Assembly (NCBI GenBank): GCA_963695405.1 | Contig: CAVOGJ010000019.1 | Coordinates: 248,001-312,000 of the forward strand | Reading direction: 5' to 3' | DNA length: 64,000 nucleotides | Source of the DNA: CAVOGJ01 sp963695405 | GTDB taxonomy: Bacteria; Planctomycetota; Planctomycetia; Pirellulales; Pirellulaceae | In this document: positions 37,079 through 44,736 of the stretch, piece after piece | Position numbering within the stretch: position 1 is the stretch's first letter | Layout of the letters: the number at the start of each line of letters is the position of its first letter | The notes under the pieces: model-generated | The model's input: only the letters and a program-made list of their open reading frames with translations | The model's database searches: none | Told to the model about the DNA's origin: nothing | Made by a program: the position numbers and the translations under genes

Positions 37079-38035
37079 ATGACGCCGCTCCAGCTATCCG
37101 CGTTCTTGGTTTGCTTCGCCTGGCTCTCCGTAGAAACGGGGTGCGCCGAGGAGGCATCCCCGCCCGTCGATCAGCCCTACATCGTGGTGCTTGGCATCGC
37201 TCAGGATGCCGGCTATCCCCATCCTGGTTGCCGTCACACCTGTTGCCAGCCGGCCTGGAACACGCCTGACCGAGCTGCTTGGGTCGCATGCCTGGGTCTT
37301 GTGGACCCGACAACTAGCGAACGCTGGATGTTCGAGGCGACTCCTGATTTTCCTCGACAATTGGAGACGCTCAATCAGCTGGCACCCGTCGCGAGTCAGC
37401 CCGGGCTGAACGGTATCTTGCTGACGCACGCGCACATCGGCCACTACACGGGCCTGATGTATCTTGGTCGTGAGTCATTGAGTGCTCGCGACGTACCGGT
37501 CTACGCCATGCCGCGTATGCGCAAATTTCTGCGGGACAATGGACCATGGAGCCAGCTCCTGCAGCTGGGGAATATCGAGCTCCGTCCGCTTGATCATGAG
37601 CGAGAAATTAAGCTCAATCAACGAATCCACGTGCGGCCTCTGCTTGTTCCCCACCGCGACGAGTTCTCTGAAACGGTGGGGTTTCTTATTCGAGGTCCTC
37701 ACCGCACCGCGCTCTTTCTGCCCGACATTGACAAGTGGGAACGTTGGGAAACGCGTATTGAACAGGTACTGGCCCAGGTCGATTACGCGTTCATCGACGG
37801 AACCTTCTTTGATGAACACGAGCTTCCGCATCGCGACATGTCGGAAATTCCGCATCCCTTCGTCGTCGAGAGTCTGCAGCGATTCGCAACTCTCCCGGCC
37901 GATGAGAAAGACAAGATCTGGTTTGTGCATCTAAACCATAGCAATCCGGTTCTGCAAACGAACAGCCCAGCCGCCCGGCAGATTGAGGAAGCAGGCCTGC
38001 ACGTGTCCCGCAGACGGATGGTGTTTGCTCTGTGA
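37079..38035 (+). CDS. Exported metallo-beta-lactamase-fold hydrolase, PqqB-like
   Basis: 318 residues from the ATG at 37079; a GTG at 37061 is an alternative. The signal-like N-terminus ends at WLSVETGCA, possibly a lipoprotein signal. PqqB-like features are VVLGIAQDAGYPHPGC with several Cys, and the metal motif THAHIGHYTGL, in which the usual HxHxDH Asp is Gly. Further ligands are likely in PHRDEF, PDIDKW and HLNHSNP. The gene starts about 30 bp after the thioredoxin-protease gene, so they are probably an operon. No other PQQ synthesis gene is present, so PQQ formation is not implied; function unknown. Confidence 0.8.
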   Translation: MTPLQLSAFLVCFAWLSVETGCAEEASPPVDQPYIVVLGIAQDAGYPHPGCRHTCCQPAWNTPDRAAWVACLGLVDPTTSERWMFEATPDFPRQLETLNQLAPVASQPGLNGILLTHAHIGHYTGLMYLGRESLSARDVPVYAMPRMRKFLRDNGPWSQLLQLGNIELRPLDHEREIKLNQRIHVRPLLVPHRDEFSETVGFLIRGPHRTALFLPDIDKWERWETRIEQVLAQVDYAFIDGTFFDEHELPHRDMSEIPHPFVVESLQRFATLPADEKDKIWFVHLNHSNPVLQTNSPAARQIEEAGLHVSRRRMVFAL

Positions 38036-38240
38036 TGGGCTGCAACTCAGCAGAGATGAAGGCTCGACAACAGGCCTGAATTGGCACGTCGGCCCCGCTT
38101 TCTATGCAACACAGCAAAACGTTATGCCATCGCGTCAGGCCGACGCGAAAGGGAATCCGCCGTTCAACGCCGCAGCAGAAAGCGGTTGGCCTCACCCGAC
38201 ACCTTCCCACCGTTGCATCGATCGGGAGGCCACCTCGACA
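38036..38240. other. Gap between converging transcripts
   Basis: About 200 bp between the PqqB-like stop and the terminator of the candidate RNA. Short plus-strand frames here are unsupported. Confidence 0.4.
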
Positions 38241-38276
38241 AAAAAACCCTCGTCGCACAAACAGAGGCGACGAGGG
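38241..38276 (-). terminator. Intrinsic terminator on the minus strand
   Basis: A perfect 10-bp stem (CCCTCGTCGC / GCGACGAGGG) with a 10-nt loop is followed on the minus strand by seven T residues (plus-strand A-run at 38240-38246). It is the best intrinsic terminator in the window, yet lies about 520 bp beyond the nearest minus-strand stop codon. Confidence 0.8.
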
Positions 38277-38640
38277 CTCGAATATCAGATGGAGTTGCAA
38301 TACCAACAGATCGCCAAGCTGCCATGGACCAACCGAGCACTACCCCTCAGGGCATTGGTTGACGCGCGACGTTCCCACGTGCGGCGCCGCAAACTGCACG
38401 GCCAGACCACCGTATCTCGACCATCGGTGGCTTACGTTGTGAGACCAAGCCAAACCGCTCGATCCCAGATGACTCCTTCTTGTCAAAAAAGGACAGTTTC
38501 GTCAGCACCCAAGGAAACTTACGGGACTACGCACCGAGTTTCCTTGCCGAATTGCATGGCGGACTTTCCATGTGGCCCCCTTTGCGAAGGTACATACGAC
38601 CAGATGCCTTGCACAGCCGAGTCTCCTCTGCTGCGCCTTT
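38241..38640 (-). ncRNA. Candidate ~400-nt non-coding RNA
   Basis: A perfect TATAAT lies on the minus strand at 38650-38645. The terminator at 38276-38241 would end a transcript of about 400 nt that contains no convincing open frame. Internal pairings are visible by eye, for example AAGGAAACT with AGTTTCCTT around a 16-nt loop (near 38508-38545), CACCG/CGGTG, and ACCAA/TTGGT enclosing CCCTGAGGG. The -35 (TTCGCG, 18-bp spacer) is weak. It does not show the conserved motifs of RNase P RNA, tmRNA or SRP RNA that I know. It could also be a long 3' untranslated region of the sugar dehydrogenase gene. Confidence 0.4.
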
Positions 38641-38644
38641 CCAA

Positions 38645-38650
38645 ATTATA
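38645..38650 (-). promoter_or_regulatory. Consensus -10 box for the candidate RNA
   Basis: TATAAT on the minus strand, preceded by AAAAGTTGGTC. It lies 143 bp after the stop of the minus-strand sugar dehydrogenase, so it would start an independent transcript. Confidence 0.4.
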
Positions 38651-38792
38651 GACCAACTTTTCCTGCGGCGCGAATCCCGTTTTCCATTTTGTGACTAGAT
38701 TTTTCGTACCACCGTTCCCTCGGTAAGGGTCGGGTAAACTCTGGGGGCGAATCACAGCGTCATCCTGGCAAGCCCTCCTCGATCCAAGAAAA

Positions 38793-40046
38793 TTACTCCC
38801 CAAGAAAGCGATAAATTCCTTTCCCATCCGACGCCAGGGCGAGCACGTAGAGCTCCCCCTCGGCGTCGGTTCCGAAGGCCACGATCGGGACTTGTGGCGA
38901 AGGGATGGGACGATTTGCGATGACCTTTCCGGCAGCCGGGTCGTACCGCAGCGCCCAGACCTTACCTGAAACAAAATCTGCGTACACGTACGACCCTCTC
39001 AGCGATCGCACCGATTCGCCACGGTAGACCTGGCCACCCGTAATCGATTTACCCACATTGTGGTCGTATTCCCAAATCGGTTCGATCGACAAGTCGCTCT
39101 TGCCGTCTGCTTCTGCTCCGGGCGGAAAGGCGTGTCGACCTTCTCGTCGATTCCATCCGTAGTTGCCTCCGGCCGTAATCAGGTTGATTTCTTCCCAGCG
39201 ATCCTGACCGACATCGGCGGCCCAAAATAGCCCCGTCACTCGATCGAATGACATCCCCCAGACATTTCGCAAACCATAGGCGAAGATTTCAGGTTGACCG
39301 CGCTCGGGCATCGCGGCGAACGGATTGTCGGCCGGAATCGCGTAGTTTCGCCCGTCCGACTGACGGTCGATGTCGATGCGGCAGATCGTACCGAACAGGG
39401 TTTTCGTATTTTGACCATTCCCATGCGGGTCCGCTGCGGCACCACCATCACCGAGCGCAATGTAGAGGTATCCATCGGGGCCAAACAGGAGCCCCCCTCC
39501 ATTGTGATTCCAGAAGGGTTGTTCAATTCGCAGAATCTCCTCCTCGAATTTGGGGTCCGCTTCGTCCGGGTTCATCTCGCTAAGGCGTCGCCGAGCCACG
39601 ATCGACGTATGGGGGGCCTCCGTCGTCGTGTAGTAGATGAAGAACTCACCGTTGTTCACATACTCGGGATGGAATGCCAGGCCCAGGAAGCCCTCCTCGT
39701 TCTCCCGCGAATCGTAATGGACGGACGATTGCATATCGAGGAAGATACGCGACGCCTGCGGCGCCGGCGAGTGATCAAACACGTGGATCACCCCCCGCTG
39801 GGTGGCCACAAATATCCGCTTCGTACCGTCGCCGGCGTGTGTCAAGACAATGGGGCGGAAATCGGGGGAACCGCCGTCATCGCCAGCGGATTGCCAACCA
39901 GTCCATGACAAGTTGGGAAAGGCAGACGTCATCGTAATCGGCAACGGCGACGTGTCGACTTCCTCCGCCGGTGTCGCCACGACGACAGACAAAACGAGCA
40001 GCCCGCCAAGATAGCACCGGCCCGAAAGGCAACCAATTCTCTGCAT
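38793..40046 (-). CDS. Exported glucose/sorbosone dehydrogenase-family protein (PQQ-type propeller)
   Basis: 417 residues with a signal peptide (LGGLLVLSVVVATPAEE). The six-bladed soluble-aldose-dehydrogenase fold is shown by FRPIVLTHAGDGTKRIFVATQRG, NEEGFLGLAFHPEY, WNHNGGGLLFGPDGYLYIALGDGG, YGLRNVWGMSFD, ADVGQDRWEEINLI and GGNYGWNRREG. Family members oxidise sugars using PQQ in the periplasm; many environmental members are untested. It faces the RidA gene upstream on the same strand, with a ~60-bp spacer. Confidence 0.9.
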   Translation of the reverse strand: MQRIGCLSGRCYLGGLLVLSVVVATPAEEVDTSPLPITMTSAFPNLSWTGWQSAGDDGGSPDFRPIVLTHAGDGTKRIFVATQRGVIHVFDHSPAPQASRIFLDMQSSVHYDSRENEEGFLGLAFHPEYVNNGEFFIYYTTTEAPHTSIVARRRLSEMNPDEADPKFEEEILRIEQPFWNHNGGGLLFGPDGYLYIALGDGGAAADPHGNGQNTKTLFGTICRIDIDRQSDGRNYAIPADNPFAAMPERGQPEIFAYGLRNVWGMSFDRVTGLFWAADVGQDRWEEINLITAGGNYGWNRREGRHAFPPGAEADGKSDLSIEPIWEYDHNVGKSITGGQVYRGESVRSLRGSYVYADFVSGKVWALRYDPAAGKVIANRPIPSPQVPIVAFGTDAEGELYVLALASDGKGIYRFLGE

Positions 40047-40105
40047 CGCCTAAACACCTTTGGATGACGTCGCGGTTAGCAAGGCTCAGCTGACGCAAAT
40101 TGCGC

Positions 40106-40582
40106 CTACTGCTCAGCCGATGCGGTAAGTTGTACGATCGCCTCGATCTCCACCAGCATGCCCGCCGGGAGGGACGCGACTCCCACGGCACTACGTGCGG
40201 CGATACCCGCAGTCTCTCCGAACACCTCTCGGAACAACTCACTACAACCATTAACGACGGAAGGCTGGTCATAGAAGGACGGCACGCAGTTGACCATGCC
40301 CAGCAACTTGACGATTCGTTGCACGCGATCCAGGTCGCCCAATTCATCTCGCAGCGTTGCCAGGAGGGCTAAACCGGTTTGTCGTGCGGCGGCATAACCG
40401 TCCTCCACGGTGCGATCCTCGCCAATTCGGCCACGCATCAGCGTCCCATCCGGTTGGAGCGGTCCATGACCCGATAAATAGGCCATTTGTCCCACGATGA
40501 CGATTGGCCGATACGCCCCCATCGGTTTCGGTGCTGCCGGCAGCACCAGCCCTAACTCCCGCAGGCGACTCTCCGCGCTCAT
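40106..40582 (-). CDS. RidA/YjgF/YER057c/UK114-family protein
   Basis: 158 residues, near family length. Typical segments are YRPIVIVGQMAYLSGHGPLQPDG, QTGLALLATLRDELGDLDRVQRIVKLLGMVN and the C-terminal ARSAVGVASLPAGMLVEIEAIV with the arginine that binds ligand carboxylates. RidA hydrolyses reactive enamine/imine intermediates from PLP enzymes. Its start lies 4 bp after the hisI stop, so both are one transcription unit. This longer subgroup may have a different substrate from canonical RidA. Confidence 0.9.
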   Translation of the reverse strand: MSAESRLRELGLVLPAAPKPMGAYRPIVIVGQMAYLSGHGPLQPDGTLMRGRIGEDRTVEDGYAAARQTGLALLATLRDELGDLDRVQRIVKLLGMVNCVPSFYDQPSVVNGCSELFREVFGETAGIAARSAVGVASLPAGMLVEIEAIVQLTASAEQ

Positions 40583-40586
40583 GTTG

Positions 40587-40997
40587 TTACTCCGAAGGTT
40601 CCTTTGATTTTCGATAGACGCGATCTGGCTCGACCAGTCGCTCCTGTGTTGTCAGCCAAGTCCCGTCGCAGTAGGAACGATAAAAGCAGCTGAAGTAGCC
40701 CTCATGACAGGCCGCGCCCTCCTGCTCGACTTTGAGCAAGATGGCATCTCCATCACAGTCCACGTGCAACGAGACAATTCTCTGGATGTGTCCACTCTCT
40801 TCCCCCTTCCGCCAGAGTCGACCCCGCGAACGACTATAGTAGACAGCCCGACCCGTCCGAATCGATTCCGCAAAGCTCTCTTGATTCATCCAAGCAAGCA
40901 TCAAGACCACGCCCGAGACGTGGTCTTGCGCGATTGCCGGCAACAGTCCGTTTCCGCGGTCGAAATCCGGGAGATCGCTCACTGGGGACGGGCTCAT
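40587..40997 (-). CDS. hisI: Phosphoribosyl-AMP cyclohydrolase
   Basis: 136 residues from the ATG at 40995-40997; the long upstream open frame is a shadow of the J-domain gene. HisI opens the purine ring of PR-AMP in histidine synthesis. Signatures: VLMLAWMNQESF, YYSRSRGRLWRKGEESGH, the metal site HVDCDGDAILLKV (Asp80/82/84) and the zinc cysteines (Cys97 in ACHEG, Cys104 in FSCFYR). There is no fused HisE domain. It is coupled to ridA, a frequent pairing of amino-acid metabolism genes; no other his genes are in the window. Confidence 0.94.
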   Translation of the reverse strand: MSPSPVSDLPDFDRGNGLLPAIAQDHVSGVVLMLAWMNQESFAESIRTGRAVYYSRSRGRLWRKGEESGHIQRIVSLHVDCDGDAILLKVEQEGAACHEGYFSCFYRSYCDGTWLTTQERLVEPDRVYRKSKEPSE

Positions 40998-41103
40998 CGT
41001 TCGCTCCGTTTCACTGAAGGGGTCTCCATCCGTTCGCCTTAGCCTAACGACTTTGAGTCGTGGCATAGACCCCCCGCCCGCCAGAAGCTCGGACAGCGAA
41101 CCG

Positions 41104-42504
41104 TTAGAATTCGCCGGCAGGACGGCGACGCCACTTGAGGACATCCAGGGGAGATCTGACGACCGATCGGTCGGCTGGCCGCATTGAACCAAGGCTTGGA
41201 AAAAGAGACGTTTGACAAGTCGCACTTTCGGAGAAGGCGACGACACCGCCACGGCGGTTCGACTTTCCCAGTGGTAGTGTGAACGTAGCCGGCTGGGAAC
41301 GGGGTGGGGGAGGAGGGTTCCCCGCGAATTTCGGTTCGATCGGCGATGGTACTGGCACGGGGACGGTCAGAGCGGGCGAGATGGCATGCGGTGGCGGAAC
41401 GGCCGATAGGTCGCGCCTGGGTACGACTTCCGAGAGGGAAGCCTGCAGGTAGCGATCTTCCATCTCTGCCCGCCAACCGTCGATACGCTCGATGGCTGCC
41501 CAGGGATGGTGGCCGTCCTTCAATGATTGTCGCTGCTCTAATGTGACCCACTCCCGCGCCCATTCCTGATGATCGCCACGGAATGCCTGCCATCGTGGTT
41601 CGCTCGCTGCCACGATCGCTAAATCCACCGCATTGGAAAAACTCACTTCCAGGATCAGTTCTTGTGTGGCAGCCGGAAACGTCGCCGACAAAAACGAATT
41701 CGGGTCCGCTGGCATCACGCCCTGGCCGTGATGGGACGGGACCGTCTTTTCGATCACAAAGTCTCCGCTCGCAGCATCGCCCGTACCCCCCGCGAAGCAT
41801 GCCGCGTCCCTTGTCGCCACGGCATCCGATGCGGCCACGTCCACGGTATCGCGGGCAACTTCGTTGGCTATCGGCGCGTCGTCTGTTCCGCCACGGATCG
41901 CGTCTAAGGTGATTTGTCCTAACGACTCCGGCGCATGAACCGCCTCGTCCGCACGACGGGAAACCAACGGTGCCGAATTCGGACCGTGCGAGACGACATC
42001 ATCATCAGGCAATGTCTCGGCCATCAAGTGCAGCCCACCCGTCGCGCGTCCCAACCATCCTGCTACTTGCGGTTGCCACAAGACCGGCCTACCGGCAGCC
42101 ACCAGCAGTGCAGCCGCCGCCAGTAGCGCAGCTACTGCCGGAGAAACCCGGAACGCGCTGCGGCGACGCAGGGGATTGCGGTGGGCGCCCGGGACGAAAC
42201 TTCTGGCTTCGACGTTGGCGGTGGCCCGATCGGGACTCGTGTCTCGTTGCCTTACCCCCGACGGCGGATACACGACTTGTGCCGTAGGTCTGGGAGTCGG
42301 GTTGCGATCATAGGTCCGTCGCTTCTCAACGTCCCCTAGTGTCTCGTACGCCAGTCGAATTTGTCGAAAGCGTTCGGCGGCTCGCGCATCCCCCGGGTTA
42401 CGGTCGGGGTGGTAGCGGCTGGCCAGACGCAAGTAAGCCAGGCGAATCTCGCCCGGCGTGGCCTGGGGAGAAAGCTCGAGCAGCGCGTAAAATCGGCTGG
42501 ACAT
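41104..42504 (-). CDS. J-domain (DnaJ-like) membrane protein
   Basis: 466 residues. The N-terminal J domain (1-67) has HPD at 32-34 and the usual YHPDRNPGD and RLAYETLGD. There are no Gly/Phe or zinc-finger regions, so it is not a canonical DnaJ. One membrane segment is likely at about 118-140 (VAALLAAAALLVAAG), followed by a ~320-residue region rich in Ala, Ser and Pro with no known domain. J domains stimulate Hsp70 ATPase. With the J domain at the N-terminus before a single membrane span, it could recruit DnaK to the membrane; the client is unknown. Confidence 0.85.
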   Translation of the reverse strand: MSSRFYALLELSPQATPGEIRLAYLRLASRYHPDRNPGDARAAERFRQIRLAYETLGDVEKRRTYDRNPTPRPTAQVVYPPSGVRQRDTSPDRATANVEARSFVPGAHRNPLRRRSAFRVSPAVAALLAAAALLVAAGRPVLWQPQVAGWLGRATGGLHLMAETLPDDDVVSHGPNSAPLVSRRADEAVHAPESLGQITLDAIRGGTDDAPIANEVARDTVDVAASDAVATRDAACFAGGTGDAASGDFVIEKTVPSHHGQGVMPADPNSFLSATFPAATQELILEVSFSNAVDLAIVAASEPRWQAFRGDHQEWAREWVTLEQRQSLKDGHHPWAAIERIDGWRAEMEDRYLQASLSEVVPRRDLSAVPPPHAISPALTVPVPVPSPIEPKFAGNPPPPPRSQPATFTLPLGKSNRRGGVVAFSESATCQTSLFPSLGSMRPADRSVVRSPLDVLKWRRRPAGEF

Positions 42505-42798
42505 GGCTTCGTTTCGGAAAGGAACGGCGCGTCACTTGGCCACAACATGAAATTCCCAACTCTTGCATCTTAGTCGATCCTACGCGGGGAGACCAACTTG
42601 GGTTCATCAACCCCCCGAATCACCCATTTCCGCGCTACTTTTCTTGCATCTTTCCGCTTCCCCGATCCGCTGCTTGCTGGCAGTGATCGGTGTCTTGGGC
42701 GGGTCTTGACCAACGTTCGGTCCTAGTTTGCCTGGCGGCCGCAGGACGCCCTCCACGGTCGATCGCATGGCGGCCCTGCCTGCCCGCCGTTACGAGAC

Positions 42799-43296
42799 TC
42801 AACTGGCGGCCGTCAAATGCGAGTCGGCGTACGGCTCCTCTCCCGGCTGACAACTAACTACCTGTGCCTCGATGCGAGCCAGATCAGAGACGCTGCGGCG
42901 CACTCCGTATTGCGGCCAGCCATCCACATCGCTCAGCTCGGGCATGATCTCTTCGAGTTGATTGACGATATTTTCGACCATGATGGACTGTCGCTGGGAA
43001 AGCGATGCTTGTTCGAGTAGCGTCTTGACACTCTTCATCACGCGAATCAAACCGGCCCGCGTGCGGATATGATCGGCGACTTGCTCCAAGCGGGGGTCGA
43101 TCAATTCCTCAAAGGGAACACCCAAAGCTTGTTGCCATACCAGAAAGTCGGAAAGCGACAGGTCCATTTCCTCTTCTTGGCGACGAAGGACCGATGCAGG
43201 CAGGCCGGTTCGGGCTGTCATCGTGCGGATACTCACGCCTTCATTCATTCGCACCTCGCGCAGCCGATGGATCAGTCTATGGCCGTTTAAACTCAT
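42799..43296 (-). CDS. XRE-type helix-turn-helix regulator
   Basis: 165 residues from the ATG at 43296, with AAGGAG about 7 nt upstream; the open frame extends to 43416. The Cro/C1-type HTH covers residues ~5-65 (GHRLIHRLREVRMNEGVSIRTMTARTG...LSDFLVWQQALGVPFEELI). A helical C-terminal region follows (LIRVMKSVKTLLEQASLSQRQSIMVENIVNQLEEIMPEL), likely for oligomerisation. Targets are unknown. It lies upstream of the J-domain gene with a 294-bp spacer. Confidence 0.8.
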   Translation of the reverse strand: MSLNGHRLIHRLREVRMNEGVSIRTMTARTGLPASVLRRQEEEMDLSLSDFLVWQQALGVPFEELIDPRLEQVADHIRTRAGLIRVMKSVKTLLEQASLSQRQSIMVENIVNQLEEIMPELSDVDGWPQYGVRRSVSDLARIEAQVVSCQPGEEPYADSHLTAAS

Positions 43297-43785
43297 CTTG
43301 ATTCTCCTTCGTTTCCCGAATTGGATCGGTTGGGTAAGTGCCGCGGTCATTGTGGAATCCAGTCCTTCGCAACCGCCGTGCCCGTCCATTGACAAACCCT
43401 GAAAAACGACACACATACGTCACTTCCGAAAACCCGCAGAGCGGACCGCCTGTCGGGCGTAAAAACAAGCGAACCCCCTGTTTTTATTGAGCGCAGACTC
43501 TGCGTCGCGATGCCATCTGGGGAACGAGGAAGGCGGAAAAAATCTTCCGATTCCGAGGCGTCACACGGCCCTAAGTACCGCCGAACCCACGGGGGAGGGT
43601 TTTCCTGCCGGCAGGCGGTGAGGCAAAATGCCCCGGCGATCCAGGCATGGGGCAAAAGTCCACGGGCGATTTGCCGTCCCTGGTTCGCCAACGGTGGGAA
43701 CACTGCCCGTTTCGTGGACAATCCTTCCGCCACACGATACGCTCGCAATAGAGCCCCCTGCCAATACTCGGAGAGGACAAAAGAC
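43297..43785. other. Divergent gap between XRE regulator and a secreted protein
   Basis: About 490 bp. It contains an AT-rich stem (AAAAACA/TGTTTTT near 43461-43486) and a small CCTGCCGGCAGG palindrome near 43605. A minus-strand frame (43347-43874) is not supported as a gene. Confidence 0.4.
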
Positions 43786-44427
43786 GTGATCGTTTCCCGC
43801 CAGGCGGTCGTAATGGCCGTGACCTGCATGATCTCGACCGCCAATGCACAGATCGAGTTTCGGCAAGACAACACGGCCCTGCCCCCTTTCGGCGGCTATA
43901 CTGCCGATTCGGGTTTGGTCATCACCGGCGGAACTTCCAGAGATATCACCGTGCGGCAGGGAGGAATTGACGCCGCCGTGCCGCCGTTCGGCGGCTTTGT
44001 GCCGGGAAGTGGTGCCACGCTCCGCTGGAGAACACCGGGCGCTGCTCGGCTAGCGCCGCGGGGCGCCGGCGCGATGGCTCCCGGGTCTTTCCCCGCGGGC
44101 GCCGGACTCGCAGGTCCGAACCTCGGGCCGGTGGCCGCGTCGCCCATGGCCGCCGCTACGAATTCTCCCGACCGTAGCCAGACGGCGATGCTCGCCGCAG
44201 CCGCCCGATCATCCCGCAACGCCCTGGCTGCCGAGACGGCCCGCTTGGACCAACGGCGTCGCCGTTCAGCCGCAGCGCTGCTGCGGAAAGGCGAGCGAGC
44301 CGAGGCGCAGAAGAAGTTTGCCGCCGCCGGCATGTATTATCGTCGAGCGCTGCAGTATGAAGTGCCAGAATTCGAGGGCCAGTTGACGCAGCACCTGGAA
44401 CGCGTCAAGTCGACAATGCGGCCGTAG
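43786..44427 (+). CDS. Secreted Ala/Arg-rich protein with two PPFGG motifs
   Basis: 213 residues from a GTG with GGAGAGGA about 7 nt upstream; the longer open frame from 43510 lacks a start signal. A signal peptide is clear (VIVSRQAVVMAVTCMISTANAQ). Two short repeats, LPPFGGYTADSG and VPPFGGFVPGSG, flank a TVRQGG segment. The C-terminal third is strongly basic and helical (ARLDQRRRRSAAALLRKGERAEAQKKFAAAGMYYRRALQYE), resembling a single TPR-like hairpin. Function unknown. Confidence 0.65.
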   Translation: MIVSRQAVVMAVTCMISTANAQIEFRQDNTALPPFGGYTADSGLVITGGTSRDITVRQGGIDAAVPPFGGFVPGSGATLRWRTPGAARLAPRGAGAMAPGSFPAGAGLAGPNLGPVAASPMAAATNSPDRSQTAMLAAAARSSRNALAAETARLDQRRRRSAAALLRKGERAEAQKKFAAAGMYYRRALQYEVPEFEGQLTQHLERVKSTMRP

Positions 44428-44438
44428 CCGGCACATGG

Positions 44439-44472
44439 ATGCCACCTCGCGTCCAATGCCACCTCGCGTCCA
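44439..44472. repeat. 17-bp direct tandem duplication
   Basis: ATGCCACCTCGCGTCCA occurs twice in a row, 12 bp after the preceding stop codon. Confidence 0.85.
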
Positions 44473-44662
44473 GTTTGCCAGCCCGCGACGGTTCGGTCAG
44501 CGTGAAACGATGCAGCCGATCGGCGACGTGCTGGTTACGGTTCGATCCGAGAGGTGGTCTCTCACCGCGGAACGGCCAAACGGAGTTTCCGGGACCAACC
44601 GCTTCGAAATTCGTGCCACGAAATCGGCGCGAACCTGACAAAAAGGCACCGGCAACCGCCGA

Positions 44663-44687
44663 CGGCCGGCCACACTGCGGCCGGCCG
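44663..44687 (-). terminator. Hairpin after the PEP carboxykinase gene
   Basis: CGGCCGGCC and GGCCGGCCG form a perfect 9-bp stem with a 7-nt loop, 50 nt after the pckG stop. TTTTT follows on the minus strand after about 16 nt, so termination is plausible rather than certain. Confidence 0.5.
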
Positions 44688-44736
44688 CGTCAGCGAGTCG
44701 GTGACCTTACACTGGCTGCTTACTCGTTCGTCCTGC

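Noticed and set aside
38241..38640. RNase P RNA or tmRNA identity for the candidate RNA
   Set aside because: A GGAAAGUCCG stretch recalls RNase P region CR-I, but the matching distal P4 strand and ACAGAA-type motifs are absent. No tmRNA tag or tRNA-like end is present.
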